NCBI GenBank assembly: GCA_044368415.1
Contig: JBIPLJ010000014.1
Span: 1 to 64,000 of the forward strand
DNA length: 64,000 nucleotides
DNA from: UBA4615 sp044368415
GTDB lineage: Bacteria > Pseudomonadota > Gammaproteobacteria > Burkholderiales > Burkholderiaceae_E
Direction: 5' to 3'
Shown here: positions 43,644 through 51,763 of the stretch, in pieces
Numbering within the stretch: the stretch's first letter is position 1
Layout of the letters: each line of letters starts with the position of its first letter
Program-made: the position numbers and the translations under genes
Notes under the pieces: model-generated
What the model was told of the DNA's origin: nothing
The model's database searches: none
Seen by the model: the letters and a program-made list of their open reading frames with translations, nothing else

Positions 43644-44663
43644 TCAGGCGGTGGCGAGCATCGCGGCGCGGGACGGCTGCAGCGCGCGGCCGACCTCGGC
43701 GAGCAGCTCGTACGAGCGCAGCCGCGCGGGCGGGTCGTAGACGGCGGCGCTCACCATCAGCTCGTCGGCGCCGGTGCGCTCGAGGAAGGCCTGCAGCGAG
43801 CGGCGCACCGTCTCGGGCGAGCCCACGAACGAGCAGCCGAGCATGCGCATCACCTGCGCCTTCTCGGGCGGTGTCCAGTACGACTCGATGTCGTCGAGCG
43901 GCGGCGACAGCATGCCGCGGCGGTTGCGCACCATGTCGACGAAGCGCTGCTGGAGGCTGCTGAACAGGCGCGTGGCCTCGGCGTCGGTGTCGGCGACGAT
44001 GACGTTGATGCAGGGCATCGCGTGCGACCTCGTCTGCTGCTCGGACGGGCGGAAGCGCTCGCGGTAGATGCGGATCGCCCCGTCGAGTTCATCGGGCGCG
44101 AAATGCGACGCGAAGCCGTAGGGCAGGCCGAAGTGGGCAGCGACCTGCGCGCCGTACAGGCTCGAGCCGAGGATCCACAGCGGCACCTTCAGGCCGGCGC
44201 CGGGCACCGCGCGCACCGATTGGCCGGGCTCGGCCTCGTCGAAGAGCATGCGCAGCGCGGCGATGTCATCGGGGAAGTGCTCGGCGGCACGCGGGTCCAC
44301 GCGCAACGCGCGAGAGGTCGCCTGGTCGGTGCCGGGCGCCCGCCCCAAGCCCAGGTCGATGCGATCGGGGTACAGCGACGCCAGCGTGCCGAACTGCTCG
44401 GCGATCACCAGCGGCGAATGGTTGGGCAGCATGATGCCGCCCGAGCCGACGCGGATCGTCGAGGTGCCGCCAGCGAGGTAGCCGATCACCACCGAGGTCG
44501 CGGAGCTGGCGACGCCGGTCATGTTGTGGTGCTCGGCCACCCAGTAGCGGGTGTAGCCGCAGCGCTCGGCCGTGCGCGCGAGCTCGAGCGACTTGCGCAG
44601 CGCGTCGGCGGGCGTGTCGCCGAGGCACACTGGGACGAGATCGAGGACGGACAGCGGGACCAT
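43644..44663 (-). CDS. LLM-class flavin-dependent oxidoreductase
   Basis: The 339-aa product (ATG 44663) resembles YhbW/MsnO8-type luciferase-like monooxygenases: LSVLDLVPVCLG, ERCGYTRYWVAEHHNM, GSGGIMLPNHSPLVIAEQFG, DLGLGRAPGTDQ and SFVGSPETVRRSL. It would use reduced flavin and oxygen on an unknown substrate. The HCCA isomerase-like gene is 7 nt downstream. It converges head-on with nothing; cytX lies behind it in the same direction after 59 bp. Confidence 0.85.
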   Translation of the reverse strand: MVPLSVLDLVPVCLGDTPADALRKSLELARTAERCGYTRYWVAEHHNMTGVASSATSVVIGYLAGGTSTIRVGSGGIMLPNHSPLVIAEQFGTLASLYPDRIDLGLGRAPGTDQATSRALRVDPRAAEHFPDDIAALRMLFDEAEPGQSVRAVPGAGLKVPLWILGSSLYGAQVAAHFGLPYGFASHFAPDELDGAIRIYRERFRPSEQQTRSHAMPCINVIVADTDAEATRLFSSLQQRFVDMVRNRRGMLSPPLDDIESYWTPPEKAQVMRMLGCSFVGSPETVRRSLQAFLERTGADELMVSAAVYDPPARLRSYELLAEVGRALQPSRAAMLATA

Positions 44664-44722
44664 GGCTTTGGCGCGGATCGTGACGTCGGAGCCCGATCGT
44701 ACGTCAGCCGGCTCGCCGACGC

Positions 44723-46048
44723 TCAGCGCCGTGTCAGCCGCGCGATCAGGAAGGTCGCGGCCAGGGTCGGCAGCGCCGAGCCGAGCTCGGGCGCGAACCG
44801 CGGCAGCAGGTGAAAGAGCGCGACGCCGCCGAACCAGGTTGCGACCGCGACCCATTCGATCCGCGCGCCGCCGACCCGCCCAGCCACGTCGCTGCGGCCG
44901 CCGAGGCGACCGAGGATGACGCCGTAGAGCGGCACGAATACCGACGACAGCAGCAGCAGAAAGGGCTCTAGACCGTGCATCGGCAGCACCAGCGCGAGCG
45001 CGGTGCACAGCACGGCCAGCGCCATGCCCCAGCCGCGCACGCTGCGTCGCGGGGCCAGGCTGTGCGAGGCGACCGATCCCGAGTAGATGTCGCCGTAGGC
45101 GTTGTCGAGCTCATCGATCAGGATCAGGCCGAGCGCGATCAGGCCGCCCTGCGCGAGCAGCAGTGCGCTCACCAGGTCGGTGGTCGGCGCCGACAGCGCC
45201 ACCAGCACGCCGAGCGCGTAGCACCAGGCGTTTGCGATCGCGTACCCGATCCACGTGCCGGCGAGCGCACCGCGCCCGTCGCGCCCGTGCCGCGAGAAGT
45301 CCGCCACCAGCGGCAGCCAGGAGATCGGCATGGCGATCACCAGGTCGACCGCGCCGAGCATGCTCATGCCGCCGTTGCCGGGCCGCGCCCACAGCTCGTC
45401 CCAGCCCTTCATCGCCGCGAGGCCGGCGAATTGCCAGGTCAGCCAGGCGAGCGAGACCAGCACCAGCGGCAGGCCGAAGCGGCTCACGAAGCGGCGCACC
45501 AGCGCGACCATCGAGCCGCGCGCCAGCAGCAGCAGCAGCGTGCCGAAAGCGAGCGTGGCGAGGATCGCGGCCGGTTGCAGCGACCAGGGGGCGGACAGCG
45601 CCAGCGCATGCGGCGCGGCGGGGTCGGCGGCTGCGGGCGCCGCGGCTGGCACGACCCAGCCGAGGTCGCGCAGGATCGCGACCACGCCGTCGCGCATCAC
45701 CACCAGCTCGAAGGTGGTCCAGCCGATCAGTTGCACGATGTTGAGCACGATCGGCAGCCGCGCGAACGCGCCGCCGTAGGTGGCGTGCATGAGGCCCGCG
45801 CTGGACAGCCCGCTGTCGCAGCCGATCTTCGCCGTCCAGGCGAGCAGGCCCGCGCCGAGGATCGAGCCGAAGACGATCGCGGCGAAGGCCTCGCGCGTGC
45901 CCATCGCGGGCACGAGGAAGGAGCCCACCTGGATGACCAGCAGGCCCACCCCGAGCGACAGCCACAGCGACGCGTGGTCGCGCAGGCCGAAGGGCCGCTC
46001 GGTGGCGGGGACGGGCGCGAGCGCCGAATTCAGGACGACGGACGACAT
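44723..46048 (-). CDS. cytX: Hydroxymethylpyrimidine transporter CytX (NCS1 family)
   Basis: The 441-aa protein has ~12 membrane segments and the NCS1/cytosine-permease pattern (FGLRDHASLWLSLGVGLLVI, GTREAFAAIVFGSILGAGLL, ISWLPLVADFSRHGRDGRGA, IDELDNAYGDIYSGSVASHS). CytX carriers import the thiamine precursor hydroxymethylpyrimidine. The strongest evidence is the TPP riboswitch immediately upstream, whose 3' end abuts the ribosome site. No thiamine biosynthesis gene follows, so it is a single-gene thiamine regulon unit. Confidence 0.9.
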   Translation of the reverse strand: MSSVVLNSALAPVPATERPFGLRDHASLWLSLGVGLLVIQVGSFLVPAMGTREAFAAIVFGSILGAGLLAWTAKIGCDSGLSSAGLMHATYGGAFARLPIVLNIVQLIGWTTFELVVMRDGVVAILRDLGWVVPAAAPAAADPAAPHALALSAPWSLQPAAILATLAFGTLLLLLARGSMVALVRRFVSRFGLPLVLVSLAWLTWQFAGLAAMKGWDELWARPGNGGMSMLGAVDLVIAMPISWLPLVADFSRHGRDGRGALAGTWIGYAIANAWCYALGVLVALSAPTTDLVSALLLAQGGLIALGLILIDELDNAYGDIYSGSVASHSLAPRRSVRGWGMALAVLCTALALVLPMHGLEPFLLLLSSVFVPLYGVILGRLGGRSDVAGRVGGARIEWVAVATWFGGVALFHLLPRFAPELGSALPTLAATFLIARLTRR

Positions 46049-46053
46049 GGTTG

Positions 46054-46139
46054 CTTCCCTCCGCGAGGATGACCTCGATCAGGTTCGAGGGGACTCTCTC
46101 AGCCGCGTCGCACGAGACCGCGCACACGGCACCCCCAGC
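46054..46139 (-). ncRNA. TPP (THI-element) riboswitch
   Basis: On the minus strand, GCTGGGGGTGCC opens the element, GGCTGAGAGAGTCCCC follows, and CCTCGAACCTGATCGAGGTC and ATCCTCGCGGAGGGAA complete the conserved THI-box core with its helices. It ends five bases before the cytX ATG, with the GGAGG ribosome site inside the 3' arm, so thiamine pyrophosphate binding should hide the site and repress translation. Confidence 0.93.
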
Positions 46140-46337
46140 ATTCGGCGGACCGGGGGGTCCGCGCGAGGGCGAGAGTGTACGGGAAGCCGGTCGGCGCGGC
46201 CGTTCCGGGGCGTGCGTACCGGGGTGTCGACGCGGTGCCGGCGCGGCCTCGCGCGTGCCTCCGGCGTGCCTGCCCGTGTGCCTCCGGCCCCTGGGCCCGC
46301 CCTACACTGGGCACCCTCCGTGCCGGTGCCGCCCGCG

Positions 46338-46568
46338 ATGAACCTGCTGCTGCTGTCGAACTCCCGGAGGCCCGACGGGCGCTACCTCGTGCATGCGCTG
46401 GACGCGATCGCCGCGCTCGCGGCCGGCCGGCGCCGCGCGCTGTTCCTGCCCTTCGCGGGCGTGACCGTCGACTGGGACGACTACACCGCAGCCGCCGTCG
46501 CTCGCTTGGGGCGGGCCTCGGCGGCTGTCGTGGCGGGCTGCTCGGCCGCGCGGGGCCCGCGTCGATGA
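46338..46568 (+). pseudogene. Truncated dipeptidase E (PepE, peptidase S51)
   Basis: The 76-codon frame begins like E. coli PepE (MNLLLLSNSRRPDGRYLVHA, then RRALFLPFAGVTVDWDDYTA), but likeness stops after ~60 residues; the family needs ~230 residues with the catalytic Ser and His further on, which are missing. Its TGA overlaps the ATG of the following MFS gene (ATGA), so this stub may now only serve to couple translation. A deletion joined the two genes. Confidence 0.7.
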
Positions 46569-47932
46569 AAGCGCCCGCTCGGGAAACCGACGAGTTCCGC
46601 ACGCCGCGGCCGATCGCTGGCTGGCGCGTCGTGGCCACCGCGTTCTGGCTGGCCGTGTTCGCCTGGGGGCTGGGCTTCTACTCGCTGTCGCTGTACGTGC
46701 ACCGGCTGGGCGAGGCGGGCTGGTCGGGCACGCTGCTGTCGGCCGCGACCACTGGCTACTTCCTGCTCGGCGCAGCCGCGATCCAGGTGGTCGAGCGCGC
46801 GGCCGCGGCGTTCGGTCGGCGGCGGGTCGCGCTCGTCGGCGTACTGCTGCTGGCGGGCGGAGTCGCCGCGCTGCCGCGCGCGGGCCATCCGGCGATGCTG
46901 CTCGCCGCCTATGCAACGATGGCGCTCGGATGGGCCGCAACCTCGGGCACGGCGATCAGCCATGTGATCGGCCAGTGGTTCGAGCAGCGCCGCGGGCTGG
47001 CGCTGAACCTCGCGCTGACCGGCGCGAGCGCGTCGGGCTTCCTGGTGATCCCGCCGATGGCCTGGGCGATGGCGCACTGGGGCGTGGCCGACGGATTGGC
47101 GGGCGTCGCTGCAGTGCTGGCGGTGGTGACGCTGGCAGCGGTGGCGTGGAACCTGCCGGAGCCGGCGGGGCATGGGGCGGCGGTGCCGGATGCGGGGGGC
47201 GCCGACGCTGGGCGAGGGGCGGGCGGGGCGCAGGCGTCGCAGGACACGGCGGACTCGGAGGGCTCGGCGGACTCGGCGGGCTCGGCGGACTCGGCGGACT
47301 CGGCGGGCTCGGCGGACTCGGCGGGCTCGGCGGCCTCGGCGGCCGCGAACGCCTCGAACGCCGCATCGGGCCCGACCACCGCGCCCGCGGCAGAGCCCCT
47401 CGCCCGCGTCACCGCGCTGTTCGCGATCGGCTGGCTCGCGCAGGTCGCGTTCCTGTCGCAGCAGATGCCACTGCTGGTGCCGAAGGTCGGTGTCGCGGCC
47501 GCCACCGCCGCGGTCGCGGCCACCACCGCGGCCTCGCTCGTGGGGCGGCTACTGCTGGCGACGGTGATTGACCGCATCGACCACCGACTCGCGACTGCCG
47601 CGAGCTACGCGGTGCAGGCAATGGGCATGGTGTTGCTGCTCGCCTCGGACGCGCCGGCCGCGGTGCTCGTCGGCTGCTGCCTGTTCGGGCTGTCGGTGGG
47701 CAACGTCATCACGCTGCCGGCGATCTTCGCGCAGCGCGAGTTTGCGCCTGCGCGCTACGGCGCGGTGGTCAACCGCGTCTGGACCGTGGGCCAGACGTTG
47801 TTCGCGCTCGGGCCGGTCGGCGCGGGTGCACTGCTCGCGGCGACCGGTACGCCGGCCTTGACGATCGCGGCCTGCCTTGTCATGCAGCTCGCGGCGGCCG
47901 CGCTCTGTGCGGGACCGCGGGACCGCGCGTAG
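46565..47932 (+). CDS. MFS transporter with Ser/Ala/Asp repeat loop
   Basis: The 455-aa carrier has twelve membrane segments with a long central loop (residues ~205-275) made of ADSAGSADS-type repeats. Helix regions such as GWRVVATAFWLAVFAWGLGF, WFEQRRGLALNLALTGASAS and YGAVVNRVWTVGQTLFALGP fit the OFA/MCT-like MFS groups. Translation start ATG 46565 overlaps the pepE remnant stop, so expression depends on the remnant's ribosome site. Substrate unknown; the repeat loop is cytoplasmic by topology and probably variable. Confidence 0.8.
   Translation: MKAPARETDEFRTPRPIAGWRVVATAFWLAVFAWGLGFYSLSLYVHRLGEAGWSGTLLSAATTGYFLLGAAAIQVVERAAAAFGRRRVALVGVLLLAGGVAALPRAGHPAMLLAAYATMALGWAATSGTAISHVIGQWFEQRRGLALNLALTGASASGFLVIPPMAWAMAHWGVADGLAGVAAVLAVVTLAAVAWNLPEPAGHGAAVPDAGGADAGRGAGGAQASQDTADSEGSADSAGSADSADSAGSADSAGSAASAAANASNAASGPTTAPAAEPLARVTALFAIGWLAQVAFLSQQMPLLVPKVGVAAATAAVAATTAASLVGRLLLATVIDRIDHRLATAASYAVQAMGMVLLLASDAPAAVLVGCCLFGLSVGNVITLPAIFAQREFAPARYGAVVNRVWTVGQTLFALGPVGAGALLAATGTPALTIAACLVMQLAAAALCAGPRDRA
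47249..47340 (+). repeat. Tandem GGCGGACTC/GGCGGGCTC 9-bp repeats in the MFS gene
   Basis: About ten 9-bp units (GGCGGACTC or GGCGGGCTC) encode the Asp-Ser-Ala-Gly-Ser loop. Unit length is a multiple of three, so slippage changes loop length without losing frame. Confidence 0.75.
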
Positions 47933-47962
47933 CAATGCCTGGCGCGTCGGCAGCCAGGGAAC

Positions 47963-48574
47963 TCAGCGCGCCAGCGGCAGCGCCGCGCCCATCCCGATGA
48001 ACAGCGACCCGCAGACGCGGTTGAAGCGTCGGCCCTGGCGCGCGAGGAAGGGCCGCACGCGGTGCGCAAGCAGCGCCAGCACGTACTCGACGACGACCTC
48101 GATCGCTACGAAGACGAGCAGCAGCGCGGCGAGCTGCGAGAGCAGGTCCACGCCCGGGCGGATCAGCTGCGGCAGGAACGCGCCGTAGAAGAGCAGTGCC
48201 TTCGGGTTCGACACCGCGGTCAGCAGGCCCTGGCGGAACAGCACGGCCGCACGGCTGTCGGCCGCGCCGGTGGCGGCGTCCAGGCGCGGCGGCGGCGCGC
48301 GCCAGAGCTGCACGCCGAGCCACACCAAGTAGGCGCCGCCCACCCACTTCAGCACCGCGAGCGCATGCGACGAGGCCTGCAGCAAGGCACCGATGCCGGC
48401 GAGCGACAGCCCGATCAGCAGCGAGAAGCCGAGCGCGCCGCCGGCGACTGTCCACAGCGTGCGCCGGTGGCCGTGCAGCGCGCCGTGGGTGAGGACGAGA
48501 AAGCTGTTCGGCCCGGGCGTGATCGACAGGCCGATGGCGGCGATCGCGTAGACGAGCCAGTCGTGGGGGGGCAG
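47963..48574 (-). CDS. LysE-family exporter with CTG start
   Basis: The frame read from CTG 48574 gives 203 aa, the family length: LPPHDWLVYAIAAIGLSITP, GPNSFLVLTHGALHGHRRTL, VGGAYLVWLGVQLWR, FRQGLLTAVSNPKALLFYGA, FIGMGAALPLAR. No ATG, GTG or TTG occurs in frame before the conserved N-terminus; the next is a TTG at 48385, which would remove the first helix and the TPGPN motif. A GGAG lies 9 nt before the CTG, so a CTG start is possible; alternatively the original start was lost when the 7-bp repeats arose just upstream. Substrate (amino acids or homoserine lactones) unknown. Confidence 0.72.
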   Translation of the reverse strand: MPPHDWLVYAIAAIGLSITPGPNSFLVLTHGALHGHRRTLWTVAGGALGFSLLIGLSLAGIGALLQASSHALAVLKWVGGAYLVWLGVQLWRAPPPRLDAATGAADSRAAVLFRQGLLTAVSNPKALLFYGAFLPQLIRPGVDLLSQLAALLLVFVAIEVVVEYVLALLAHRVRPFLARQGRRFNRVCGSLFIGMGAALPLAR

Positions 48575-48586
48575 GGCGAGGCTCCG

Positions 48587-48611
48587 GTGGGCAGTGGGCA
48601 GTGGGCAGTGG
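48587..48611. repeat. GTGGGCA 7-bp tandem repeat
   Basis: GTGGGCA occurs three times in tandem from 48587 with a partial fourth copy, directly before the LysE exporter coding region. Copy number changes would alter the leader or upstream frame, a feature seen in phase-variable loci. Confidence 0.7.
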
Positions 48612-48799
48612 CGTCGGCGCCCGCGTCGGGCCCGCCGCCTACACCGCTGCGCCCGCCGTGCCGGACGGGTCGACGCGGGTGACGTCCCCGACCGCGCGCG
48701 GCCTGCTGCTGATGCGGGTGCTGGTCGCGGACTCCATAACGCAGCGCGAGCAGGTCGAGGCCGCCCGCGCCACGCTGCACTGTGACCCGCTGCGCTGAG

Positions 48800-48920
48800 A
48801 AGCTGTGAATAAACCTACTGCGCGTCCCGATCCGGCGCCTGCGGTGCTCGCCGTACCCCTGTACGGCTGCGCGCCTCGGCACCGGCTCGGGCCTGCTCGC
48901 TACGGTTTCTTCACAGCTTC
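48800..48920. repeat. Inverted repeat GAAGCTGTGAA / TTCACAGCTTC
   Basis: GAGAAGCTGTGAATAAACCTAC near 48798-48820 and CGGTTTCTTCACAGCTTCTGAGCG near 48903-48926 share 11-12 bp of inverted complementarity around a ~100-bp centre. This arrangement resembles the termini of a small non-autonomous mobile element, although no target duplication was found. Confidence 0.4.
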
Positions 48921-48980
48921 TGAGCGCGGCGGACGCGGCGCGCAGGCCCCGGCGCCGCAGTCCGGACCCCACTCGGTGCC

Positions 48981-49673
48981 TCAGCCCTTCAGTCGTTCGT
49001 TCTGCGGGAACATCGCGCGGAACGCCTCGGCGTCCATCTCGGTCTTGAACGTGTGGCGCTTGCGCAGGTCCTCGATGCGCGCGACGGCCGGCCGCGTGTT
49101 GATCTCGTCGAGCAGCCGCTTGAGGTTGGGGTACTGCGTCCACGGGTTCTCGACGCCCAGCACGAAGGGCACCAGCCGCACCCAGCCCCAGAACGCCATG
49201 TCGACGATGCCGTACTCGCCGCCGGCGAGGTAGCGGTTCGCGGCGAGCCGATCGTCGAGGATCTGCCAGTGGCGGTGGGCCTCGAAGTCGTAGCGGTTGA
49301 GCGCGTAGGCCTTCGGCTCGGGCGCGGCATGACGGAAATGCACCGACTGGCCGGAGTACGGGCCGATGCCGCTGGCGATGAACATCAGCCAGGTCAGCAT
49401 CTCGGCGCGCGCCTGCGAGGCGGTGTCGGTCGGCACGAAGCGCCCGTGCCGATCGCCCAGATACAGCAGGATCGCGTTGCTGTCGAAGAGCTGCACGCCG
49501 TCGTCGTCGATTGCCGGGACCTTGGCGTTCGGGTTCACTGCCTTGAACGCGTCGGTGTGCTGCTCGCCGCGGCGGGTGTCGACGGGAATCGGCTCGTACG
49601 GCACGCCGAGCTCCTCGAGCATCAGCGCGACCTTCATCGGGTTGGGCGCCAGGTTGTACCAGAACTTCAGCAT
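48981..49673 (-). CDS. Glutathione S-transferase (Ure2p/YfcG-like)
   Basis: The 230-aa protein starts at ATG 49673 (AAGGAAAG upstream). It has a thioredoxin-fold N-domain (WYNLAPNPMKVALMLEELGV, NPNAKVPAIDDDG with the cis-Pro, LFDSNAILLYLGDRHGRF) and a helical C-domain (WLMFIASGIGPYSGQSVHF). The pattern is that of Nu/Ure2p-like GSTs with glutathione disulfide reductase activity. It lies 14 nt behind the DUF3830 gene and is probably co-transcribed with it. Confidence 0.9.
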   Translation of the reverse strand: MLKFWYNLAPNPMKVALMLEELGVPYEPIPVDTRRGEQHTDAFKAVNPNAKVPAIDDDGVQLFDSNAILLYLGDRHGRFVPTDTASQARAEMLTWLMFIASGIGPYSGQSVHFRHAAPEPKAYALNRYDFEAHRHWQILDDRLAANRYLAGGEYGIVDMAFWGWVRLVPFVLGVENPWTQYPNLKRLLDEINTRPAVARIEDLRKRHTFKTEMDAEAFRAMFPQNERLKG

Positions 49674-49687
49674 CGTCTTTCCTTGTT

Positions 49688-50098
49688 TCAAGCGCGCTCG
49701 AACAGGATGTCCTTGGCGCCTTCCCACAATACTTCGGTGCCCATCGCGCGAAGCTGCTCGCGGCCTTCGACGATGGTGAGGAAGTGGTTGCCGGCGAGCG
49801 GCCCCATCTTGGAGGCGAACGAGCACGAGCCGTAGGCGATCAGCAGCTCGGTCTCGCTGAAGCCGCCCGGGTAGAACAGCACGTCGCCGACCGAGGGGTG
49901 GCAGGTATGGTTCTCGAAGCCCACGCCGAGCTCGAACTCGCCGAGCGGGATCCAGCACGCCTCGCCGCTCCAGCGCACGTGGATGATCTTCTGCCGGTAG
50001 GGCAGCAGGGCCTCGAAGGCGGCGACGGTCTTGGGTGCGTCGGGGTTCGTCTCGGCGACGAAGCGGCGGCCGGCGACGGTGATGAGGATGCGGGACAT
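49688..50098 (-). CDS. DUF3830-family cyclophilin-like protein
   Basis: The 136-aa product matches the small cyclophilin-like DUF3830 family: MSRILITVAGRRFVAETN, APKTVAAFEALLPYRQKIIH, RWSGEACWIPLGEFELGVGF, NHTCHPSVGDVLFYPGG and SETELLIAYGSCSFASKMG, GNHFLTIVEG. Function of the family is unknown; members often sit in catabolic gene clusters. Here it precedes a glutathione S-transferase. Confidence 0.82.
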   Translation of the reverse strand: MSRILITVAGRRFVAETNPDAPKTVAAFEALLPYRQKIIHVRWSGEACWIPLGEFELGVGFENHTCHPSVGDVLFYPGGFSETELLIAYGSCSFASKMGPLAGNHFLTIVEGREQLRAMGTEVLWEGAKDILFERA

Positions 50099-50216
50099 GG
50101 CGGGGCTCGCGGTCGGAAGGGTTCTACACAGGCGGGATCGTAGCCCGGAGCGGCCACGCTCGTCCTCAGGCAGCCTCGGGTATCGTTGAGCGGGCCTGCG
50201 CGGGTGACGGCGCCCT

Positions 50217-50414
50217 ATGCCGGCTGCACCGACGCCGACGCGCTCGATGCACGCGGCGGGACTGTTGCGCCCCTTCGAGCGCGACGGCAACCGCCGGGGA
50301 ACCGGCTTCGAGCCGGCGAAGATCATGCAGGCGAGCACCGCCATGGCCTGGCTCTGTGGCTGCAAGCATTCGGCGCGCGCGCCGCTGTGCGGCGGCACGC
50401 ACAACCGGCTGTAG
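50217..50414 (+). pseudogene. Degenerate CDGSH iron-sulfur protein
   Basis: The frame reads FERDGNRRGTGFEPAKIMQA and WLCGCKHSARAPLCGGTHNR. Intact two-domain CDGSH proteins have FCDGSHxGTGFEP and CGCKHSxxxPLCDGTH. Here the first CDGSH motif has lost its cysteines (FERDGNR), the upstream CxC is missing, and the second has Gly for Asp (CGGTH). The protein could bind at most one damaged cluster, so I call a pseudogene; alternatively a short single-domain protein from ATG 50217 survives. Confidence 0.6.
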
Positions 50415-50427
50415 CCGGGCCGCGTGT

Positions 50428-51258
50428 TCAGGTCTTCGGCACGATCGGCTTCAGCGGCCCGGCGAAATGCTCGCGCTGCGGGGGCCCGGCCAGCGGCGGG
50501 AACTCGATCGACTCGGGCGGCACCTCGGTGTCCGGGATCCGGTCGAGCAGGTGGCGGATCAGCGCGAGGCGACCGGCGCGCTGGTCGTTGAAGTCGATCA
50601 GCGTCCAGGGTGCGTGTTTCGTGTGGGTGGCCTCGAGCATCGCGTCGCGGGCCTCGCCGTACTCGCGGTACTTCTCGCGCGACTTCAGGTCGATCGGCGA
50701 GAGTTTCCAGCGCTTGAGCGGATCCTCCAGGCGCTCGCGGAAACGCGCCTCCTGCTGCGCCTGGTCGACGGTGAGCCAGTACTTGAGAAGCAGCACGCCC
50801 TCGTCGACCAGCATTTTCTCGAACACCGGCGTCTGTTCGAGGAAGCGCCGGTACTCGGGCTCGGTGCACCATCCCATCACACGCTCGACGCCGGCGCGGT
50901 TGTACCAGCTGCGGTCGAACAGTGCGATCTGCCCGGCCGCCGGCAGATACGGCACGTAGCGCTGGAAATACCACTGCGTGCGCTCGACTTCAGTCGGCTT
51001 GGAGAGCGCCACGACATGGCACTGGCGCGGGTTCAGCGTGTCGGCGATTGCAGTGATTGCGCCGCCCTTGCCGGCGGTGTCGCGCCCCTCGAAGATCACC
51101 AGCAGGCGCTGGCCGGTCTGCTGGATCCAGCGCGCGAGGCGGTTCAGCTCCACCTCGAGCGGCTCGAGCCGCGCATCGTAATCCTTCCGGGACAGGCCTT
51201 TCGGTGCCTCGGCCGCGGTCTCGGCCGCCTTGGGTTCTTTCCGCTCGTCCTTGCCCAT
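50428..51258 (-). CDS. ppk2: Polyphosphate kinase 2
   Basis: The 276-aa enzyme uses polyphosphate to phosphorylate nucleotides. Visible: Walker A-like FEGRDTAGKGGAITAI (~residue 55), SKPTEVERTQWYFQRYVPYL, LFDRSWYNRAGVERVMG (~115, Walker B plus lid start) and SPIDLKSREKYREYGEARDA. Single-domain length fits class I-III PPK2; which nucleotide (ADP or AMP) cannot be decided by eye. It starts at ATG 51258, 76 nt downstream of atpE in the same direction. Confidence 0.92.
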   Translation of the reverse strand: MGKDERKEPKAAETAAEAPKGLSRKDYDARLEPLEVELNRLARWIQQTGQRLLVIFEGRDTAGKGGAITAIADTLNPRQCHVVALSKPTEVERTQWYFQRYVPYLPAAGQIALFDRSWYNRAGVERVMGWCTEPEYRRFLEQTPVFEKMLVDEGVLLLKYWLTVDQAQQEARFRERLEDPLKRWKLSPIDLKSREKYREYGEARDAMLEATHTKHAPWTLIDFNDQRAGRLALIRHLLDRIPDTEVPPESIEFPPLAGPPQREHFAGPLKPIVPKT

Positions 51259-51334
51259 CGCGATGGCTCCCTGGCTGCACGTCGCGCGGATGCTCGCACG
51301 CGCGGTGTGCTGGCGTCCACGACGGGCCGGCGGT

Positions 51335-51577
51335 TCAGCCGCCGAACGGGCTCGCGAAGGCGAACATCATCGCGATGCCGACGCCGATCAGGAAGGACGC
51401 GTCGATCAGTCCGGCGAGCAGGAACATCTTGGTCTGCAGCCGGTCCATCAGCTCGGGCTGGCGCGCCGCGCCCTCCATGTAGCGCCCGCCCATCAGGCCG
51501 ATGCCGATGCAGGCGCCGAGCGCGCCGAGTCCGATGATGACGGCGCAGGCGACGGGGACGAAGGTGGCTGGGGACAT
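51335..51577 (-). CDS. atpE: ATP synthase F0 subunit c, solitary copy
   Basis: The 80-aa hairpin has helix 1 (FVPVACAVIIGLGALGACIG, then IGLMGGRYMEGAARQPEL with the conserved loop) and helix 2 (MFLLAGLIDASFLIGVGIAM) carrying the ion-binding Asp in GLIDAS. CGGAGA precedes ATG 51577. No other atp gene flanks it (ppk2 on one side, a small secreted protein on the other), so it is outside the standard atpBEFHAGDC operon. Either a duplicate c subunit or part of a split operon. Confidence 0.88.
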   Translation of the reverse strand: MSPATFVPVACAVIIGLGALGACIGIGLMGGRYMEGAARQPELMDRLQTKMFLLAGLIDASFLIGVGIAMMFAFASPFGG

Positions 51578-51671
51578 CGGTTTCTCCGGTGGGTGAGACG
51601 ATGTCTCCATGCTGCGCGGCCCGCGGGCGGGCGTCGATGACCCGCGAGGTCATGGCTGCGCAGACGTACAA

Positions 51672-51704
51672 ACGCCCGGACGCCTGCGGGAGGCGTCCGG
51701 GCGT
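51672..51704 (-). terminator. 13-bp stem hairpin behind the small secreted-protein gene
   Basis: ACGCCCGGACGCC and GGCGTCCGGGCGT pair perfectly around a 7-nt loop, followed on the minus strand by a short TTTGT run. It lies 60 bp after the stop of the secreted-protein gene and isolates it from atpE. Confidence 0.65.
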
Positions 51705-51763
51705 CCGGGTCCGACGCGAGTCGGTCCTGGCCAGGCAGGCCGGTCAGCAGACCGGCCGTGGGA

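Larger units (their letters stand above)
48575..48980. other. Intergenic region with a plus-strand relic
   Basis: Besides the 7-bp repeats, a plus-strand frame from 48601 to 48798 ends GLLLMRVLVADSITQREQVE followed by AARATLHCDPLR; the last ~35 residues look like the C-terminus of a real protein, but no start or family is evident. Two copies of the inverted elements GAAGCTGTGAA (48801) and TTCACAGCTTC (48910) flank a 100-bp segment, forming a long inverted repeat. No other gene is apparent. Confidence 0.4.
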
